A DNA stretch of 9,357 bases from Acidobacteriota bacterium (GTDB lineage: Bacteria; Acidobacteriota; Terriglobia; Terriglobales; Acidobacteriaceae). The position numbers and the translations under genes are program-made. Numbering within the stretch: the stretch's first letter is position 1; each line of letters begins with the position of its first letter. Where the stretch lies: the NCBI GenBank assembly GCA_021781255.1, contig JAJXXG010000179.1, forward strand, positions 1 through 9,357, in the 5' to 3' direction. Of the stretch, positions 7,035 to 9,357 are shown piece after piece. Below the pieces are notes generated by a model that was not told the origin of the DNA, searched no databases, and saw nothing but the letters and a program-made list of their open reading frames with translations.

Positions 7035-7099
7035 TCCGGCGATGAAATGCTTTAGCCTCTAATCCTCACCGCATTCGCGTGTTGGGGGAAGCGTTCTTC

Positions 7100-7513
7100 A
7101 TGACAAACCTAACCTCGCCGGCGCTTGAAGACCTGCTCGAACGGGCACGGAAGGCCGCGCAGCACTCCTATGCCCCCTACTCAAAGTTCCGGGTGGGTGC
7201 CGCGCTCCAGCTCACCAACGGCGAAATCGTTACAGGGACAAATGTTGAAAACGTGAGTTTCGGGCTGACGATTTGCGCGGAGCGGGCGGCGCTGGTGCGG
7301 GCGGTTTCCCAATTCGGACCAGAGATTCGGATCGCCGCCGTGGCCATTGCAAATCTGAATGGCGCGGCCAGTCCACCCTGCGGCGCCTGCAGGCAGGTGC
7401 TCGCTGAATTCATTCTGCCCGACGCCCCGGTGGCGTTTCCGATGGCGGATGGCGTACGCACCATGGCCTTCAGCGAGGTGCTGCCGCTGGGGTTCGAGAT
7501 GAAATTGAAATAA
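7100..7513 (+). CDS. cdd: cytidine deaminase
   Basis: This cytosolic zinc enzyme hydrolytically deaminates cytidine and deoxycytidine to uridine and deoxyuridine. The 137-residue protein is the small tetrameric class. Substrate-binding TNVENVSFG is at 47-55, the catalytic CAE motif at 59-61 (zinc ligand C59, proton-shuttle E61), and PCGAC at 93-97 supplies zinc ligands C94 and C97. I chose ATG 7100 because a strong GGGGGAAG ribosome site (7084-7091) sits 8 nt before it. An in-frame GTG at 7079 would add seven residues and lies upstream of that site. The deoA-type gene begins 12 nt after the stop, so the two are one operon: Cdd supplies the uridine-type nucleosides that the phosphorylase cleaves. 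Confidence 0.96.
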   Translation: MTNLTSPALEDLLERARKAAQHSYAPYSKFRVGAALQLTNGEIVTGTNVENVSFGLTICAERAALVRAVSQFGPEIRIAAVAIANLNGAASPPCGACRQVLAEFILPDAPVAFPMADGVRTMAFSEVLPLGFEMKLK

Positions 7514-7525
7514 GGCACTGATTCC

Positions 7526-8941
7526 ATGAAGCAGACCGACCGAATTCGGACTGAATCGCCCGCCGCTGCTCCGCTCCACATGATCGACATCATCCGCAGG
7601 AAGCGCGACGGCGGCGCGATGGACGCGCGCGAAATCGAATTTGTGGCGCGCGGCGCGGCGGATGGCTCGATTCCGGCAGACCAGCTTGCCGCCTGGTTGA
7701 TGGCGGCGTGGATTCGCGGCCTTTCGCTGAACGAAACGAGCGCGCTGACGCTGGCCATGCGTGACTCGGGCGAAAAGTTCTCTCCGGCGCGGCTGGGCAA
7801 GCGGGCAGTGGACAAGCACTCCTCGGGTGGAGTGGGCGACAAAACCAGTTTTCTCGTCGCGCCGCTGGCGGAGGCCTGCGGCGTGGCCGTGCCCATGATT
7901 AGCGGCCGCGCGCTGGGCCACACCGGTGGAACGCTCGACAAGCTGGAGGCGATTCCCGGCTACCGCACCGCACTCACGCTCGCCGAGTTTGAGGCAGTAC
8001 TCGAGAAATGCGGCGCGTCGATCATTGGCCAGACTCGCGAACTGGCGCCCGCCGATCGCGTGCTTTATGCGCTGCGCGACCGCACGGGAACGGTCGAGAA
8101 TACGGGCCTGATCTGCGCTTCGATATTGAGCAAGAAACTGGCTGCAGGGCTTGACGCGCTGGTGCTGGACGTGAAGACCGGCTCGGGCGCATTCCTGCGC
8201 AAGGCGGAAGACTGCGAGTTCCTGGCGGCGCTGATGGTGGCCACGGCCGAGGCTGCGGGCACGCGCACGGTGGCGCTGCTGACCGACATGGGCCAGCCGC
8301 TGGGGCGCGCCGCCGGTAATTGGATCGAGCTGGTCGAGGCTGTCGATTTGCTGCGCGGTGCGCGGCCGGCGCGGAGTTCCGAAACGAATTTCGACTTGCG
8401 TGAGCTGTCCCTGATTCTGGCCGGATGGATGATTCATTTGGGCGGACAAGCGGAGACGCCGGAAGGCGGGCGCAAGCGCGCCGAATCGGCTTTGATGGAT
8501 GGCTCCGCACTGCGCGCCTTCTTCGCGATGATCAGAGCGCAGGGCGGCGACGCGAGCGTCTTCGACGATCCAGCGGCGTTCCACAAGCCCGGCGCGACAC
8601 TGGTGGTCGAGGCCTGGGAGAGCGGATACATTGCCGAGATGGATACAACCGCGCTGGGCTGGGCGGTGCAGCGCACCGGAGCGGGGCGCGAGAAAACCGG
8701 GGAAAAGGTAGACCCGCACGCCGGTATTCTGTTCCATGCGCGGCGCGGCGCGCGTGTGGTGTGCGGTCAGCCGCTGGCTACGATCTACGCGACAAATGCG
8801 GAGAAGCTGGCGGAGCCCGAGGCGCTTCTTAGAGAAGCAATTCACTTCTCCAAGAGTCCGCCCCAAGCAGTGGTGCCGCTGGTGAGCCGCGTGTTTACGC
8901 GGGATGAGGCGGAGAAGCATCTGAGAGGCAGTGGTCAGTGA
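7526..8941 (+). CDS. deoA: thymidine/pyrimidine-nucleoside phosphorylase
   Basis: The enzyme splits thymidine, deoxyuridine or uridine with phosphate into the free base and (deoxy)ribose-1-phosphate. Family signatures are intact: phosphate-binding KHSSGGVGDK (97-106), the family pattern GRALGHTGGTLDKLE (127-141), YALRDRTGTVE (181-191) and CASILSKKLAAGLDAL (197-212). Residues matching the E. coli TP active site by spacing are H98, R184, S199 and K203. Length is 471, against about 433-440 for characterised relatives. Part of the excess is an 18-residue N-terminal lead before MIDIIRRKRDGG; an in-frame ATG at 7580 would remove it. ATG 7526 is preferred because AAGG sits about 10 nt upstream and it lies 12 nt after cdd. 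Whether it is a strict thymidine phosphorylase or a broad PyNP cannot be decided by eye. The last codons (GSGQ and stop) lie inside a heptamer repeat. Confidence 0.95.
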   Translation: MKQTDRIRTESPAAAPLHMIDIIRRKRDGGAMDAREIEFVARGAADGSIPADQLAAWLMAAWIRGLSLNETSALTLAMRDSGEKFSPARLGKRAVDKHSSGGVGDKTSFLVAPLAEACGVAVPMISGRALGHTGGTLDKLEAIPGYRTALTLAEFEAVLEKCGASIIGQTRELAPADRVLYALRDRTGTVENTGLICASILSKKLAAGLDALVLDVKTGSGAFLRKAEDCEFLAALMVATAEAAGTRTVALLTDMGQPLGRAAGNWIELVEAVDLLRGARPARSSETNFDLRELSLILAGWMIHLGGQAETPEGGRKRAESALMDGSALRAFFAMIRAQGGDASVFDDPAAFHKPGATLVVEAWESGYIAEMDTTALGWAVQRTGAGREKTGEKVDPHAGILFHARRGARVVCGQPLATIYATNAEKLAEPEALLREAIHFSKSPPQAVVPLVSRVFTRDEAEKHLRGSGQ

Positions 8942-9063
8942 TCAGAGATCCGTGGTGGATCGGTTATCATTTTTCAACTTCAGGTTTGGGATCGGCGATC
9001 AGGGCCGCAGTAGGACTGGGCGGTTTCCGTCGCATACACTGACCACTGATCACTGACTACTGC
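8928..9063 (+). repeat. inverted heptamer-repeat element filling the deoA-nupC gap
   Basis: The left arm GCAGTGGTCAGTGATCAG (8928-8945) pairs with the right arm CTGATCACTGACTACTGC (9046-9063) over 18 positions, 17 Watson-Crick plus one G-U (8933/9058). Both arms are built of CAGTGRT-type heptamers. The right-hand array extends from 9037 to 9063 and reads on the minus strand as CAGTAGT, CAGTGAT, CAGTGGT, CAGTG. The roughly 100-nt interior holds a small hairpin, GATCC-GTGGT-GGATC (8947-8961), followed by T5 (8970-8974), and a direct repeat GGATCGG (8957-8963 and 8989-8995). The left arm covers the deoA stop codon, and the right arm ends 4 nt before the nupC Shine-Dalgarno. No coding capacity is seen. 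It may be a non-autonomous mobile repeat or an mRNA processing/attenuation structure. Confidence 0.8.
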
Positions 9064-9081
9064 TTTCAGGAGGCAACCGCC

Positions 9082-9357
9082 TTGGGTAGATTCACAGGCA
9101 TCTTGGGAATTCTGGCTGTACTCGGGGCCGCATGGCTTTTCTCCACCGACCGCCGGCGCATTCGCTGGCGCACCGTCGCCTGGGGACTCGGCCTGCAAGT
9201 CTGCTTCGCCTTCCTGGTGCTGCGCTTCAGTTGGGGCGAAGAGGCCATGGCGTGGGCGGGCGACGTGGTAAAAAACATGCTGGCCTCCACCTACGCCGGC
9301 ACCAAGGTGCTGTTCGGCCCGCTGGGAATGCCAAACGGCTCTCTGGGCTCGATCTTC
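9082..9357 (+). CDS. concentrative nucleoside transporter, NupC/CNT family (5' part, cut by window end)
   Basis: The 92 visible codons read as the N terminus of a CNT-family symporter that imports nucleosides with H+ or Na+. The first membrane helix is at about residues 4-20 (FTGILGILAVLGAAWLF). It is followed by a basic loop STDRRRIRWRTVAWGLGLQ (21-39), a second helix with FAFLVLRF (43-50), and then a region ending in GTKVLFGPLG, typical of the family before the next helix. The TTG start is supported by an excellent CAGGAGG ribosome site (9067-9073) 8 nt upstream; no ATG is better placed. It is the third gene of the salvage operon and supplies substrates for Cdd and the phosphorylase. The 3' part lies beyond the window. 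Confidence 0.9.
   Translation, partial: MGRFTGILGILAVLGAAWLFSTDRRRIRWRTVAWGLGLQVCFAFLVLRFSWGEEAMAWAGDVVKNMLASTYAGTKVLFGPLGMPNGSLGSIF

Noticed and set aside
7079..7099. Earlier GTG start for cdd
   Set aside because: It lies ahead of the strong GGGGGAAG ribosome site that is correctly spaced for ATG 7100, and the extra residues do not fit the family start.
7181..8920. Long minus-strand open frame (579 codons) opposite cdd and deoA
   Set aside because: It is the antisense shadow of a GC-rich gene whose plus-strand frame matches a known family throughout. The minus-strand product is Arg/Gln/His-rich without domains.
8947..8974. Intrinsic terminator inside the deoA-nupC element
   Set aside because: The stem is only 5 bp and the T5 run is 8 nt away from it, so it is too weak to call as a terminator. 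It is recorded only as part of the repeat element.

Overview
The window is a GC-rich stretch of a bacterial chromosome with nine recognisable protein-coding genes, eight complete and one cut by the right edge, plus a possible gene fragment at the left edge. No rRNA, tRNA, CRISPR array, transposase or phage gene is visible. The gene mix (panB-panC, a DPMS-type glycosyltransferase fused to a GtrA membrane domain, C5-pathway hemL, and a cdd/deoA/nupC salvage set) and the short heptamer repeats between genes suggest a soil-type Acidobacteriota (Terriglobia-like) genome. This is an impression from protein and repeat style, not a computed placement.

Left part (1-1888, minus strand): panB and panC form a tight operon for the two dedicated steps from ketoisovalerate toward pantothenate and CoA. 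PanB makes ketopantoate; PanC joins pantoate to beta-alanine. A GTG overlapping the panC stop may begin a third, translationally coupled gene that leaves the window. A divergent promoter region (1889-2087) separates this operon from the next block.

Middle (2088-4071, plus strand): a polyprenyl-phosphate glycosyltransferase with a C-terminal GtrA-like membrane domain is followed by a membrane-anchored NodB-type polysaccharide deacetylase. Together they look like a small envelope-sugar module. It converges tail to tail, with a 13-bp gap, on hemL (4085-5404, minus), the last enzyme of 5-aminolevulinate synthesis by the C5 route.

Right part (5594-9357, plus strand): a lone B12-binding-type radical SAM protein of unknown substrate sits between housekeeping genes and has a looser codon style than they do. 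It is followed by a pyrimidine-nucleoside salvage operon. Cdd deaminates cytidine and deoxycytidine, the DeoA-type enzyme cleaves uridine/thymidine-type nucleosides with phosphate, and a NupC-type concentrative transporter (partial, TTG start) imports nucleosides.

Most of the window is ordinary metabolism. The parts most worth a second look are an inverted pair of heptamer-repeat arrays that fills the whole deoA-nupC gap and supplies the end of deoA, the orphan radical SAM enzyme, and the glycosyltransferase/deacetylase pair.
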